DNA from: Ooceraea biroi
Taxonomy: Eukaryota; Arthropoda; Insecta; Hymenoptera; Formicidae
Reading direction: 5' to 3'
Assembly (NCBI RefSeq): GCF_003672135.1
Contig: NC_039515.1
Location: 10,540,001 to 10,604,000, forward strand
Length of the DNA stretch: 64,000 nt
The notes under the pieces are model-generated. The model was not told the DNA's origin and ran no database searches. It saw only the letters and a list, made by a program, of their open reading frames with translations. Positions 63,729 to 64,000 of this stretch are shown piece by piece. Numbering within the stretch: position 1 is the stretch's first letter; the number at the start of each line of letters is the position of its first letter. The position numbers were made by a program, and so were the translations under genes.

Positions 63729-64000
63729 TTGGGTTGGCCAAAAAGTAATTGCGTTTTTTTCCAATAGATGGACATACATATCTTGAAATGTAACTAACTT
63801 CATTCTAAACCGCAAATTCATTATGTAGGTTAACAACTCACAGTTCAAGCTTCTTTTACAAAAAGAAAGTACACGATTTCGTTAACAATTGTTTATTTGC
63901 CGTCGATTTCAAAATGGAAAATCAAAAAGAACATTTTCCTCATATTTTGTTTTATTACTTCCGAAAAGGGAAAAACGCTGTGCAAGCTCATAAAAAGTTA
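63729..64000 (+). mobile_element. mariner transposon, family C, second copy (cut by window end)
   Basis: Starts TTGGGTTGGCCAAAAAGTAA after a TA and matches the copy at 41066 over all 272 visible bases, with about four differences including one extra T. Same orientation as the first copy. Confidence 0.93.
63914..64000 (+). CDS. mariner transposase (family C), N-terminal fragment
   Basis: ATG at 63914 begins MENQKEHFPHILFYYFRKGK and stays open to the window end (29 codons). Compared with the copy at 41250 it has P for R and I for S near residues 9-11. Whether the full gene is intact cannot be seen. Confidence 0.8.
   Translation, partial: MENQKEHFPHILFYYFRKGKNAVQAHKKL

Overview
The window looks like insect nuclear DNA, most likely from a hymenopteran and probably an ant. 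This is inferred from small GT-AG introns, AT-rich spacers broken by CpG-dense islands, mellifera-type mariners, and a dense load of foldback MITEs. No bacterial, viral or organellar gene block is visible. Few ORFs are real, because genes are split into small exons. I rebuilt genes from reading frame, splice sites and codon phase.

Genes, left to right. (1) Minus strand, 1-1296: 5' exons of a leucine-rich-repeat protein running off the left edge. (2) Plus strand, 5777-6894: a complete four-exon SUMO E2 enzyme (Ubc9/lesswright), 159 aa. (3) Plus strand, 8002-11603: a complete three-exon vitamin K epoxide reductase (VKOR), 168 aa, with a 3-kb transposon-filled first intron. (4) Minus strand, 12817-23203: nine consecutive in-phase exons (about 897 codons) of a Ser/Arg/Pro-rich protein I do not recognise, plus a likely further 5' exon at 30185-30366. 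(5) Plus strand, 37731-38141: first coding exon of an AUTS2/FBRSL1/tay-bridge family gene behind a CpG-rich leader (35.1-37.7 kb). Its first intron probably fills the rest of the window.

Most of the rest is mobile DNA. There are four mariner copies of three families (24.5, 32.0, 41.1 and 63.7 kb). A TTAA-flanked transposon with a transposase remnant lies at 27.0 kb, a hAT-like element with a perfect 8-bp target duplication at 44.6 kb, and a possible Merlin-like element at 9.25 kb. An inverted-arm element at 59.7 kb carries a Penelope-like motif, and two copies of an 0.8-kb TIR element flank a CpG island at 50.4-51.4 kb. Several foldback MITE families are present, including a 430-bp near-perfect hairpin.

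The most unusual structure is a pair of tandem arrays (15035-18417 and 56552-58263) of one element. A 182-bp LTR-like block (TG...CA) alternates with a short non-coding internal segment whose length changes in 36-37-bp steps. Each whole array is flanked by a 4-bp direct repeat (CATA and GTAG). The LTR-like block contains a tRNA-like module. I read these as multimeric insertions of a miniature LTR (TRIM-like) retroelement, one of them inside an intron 75 bp beyond a splice donor.
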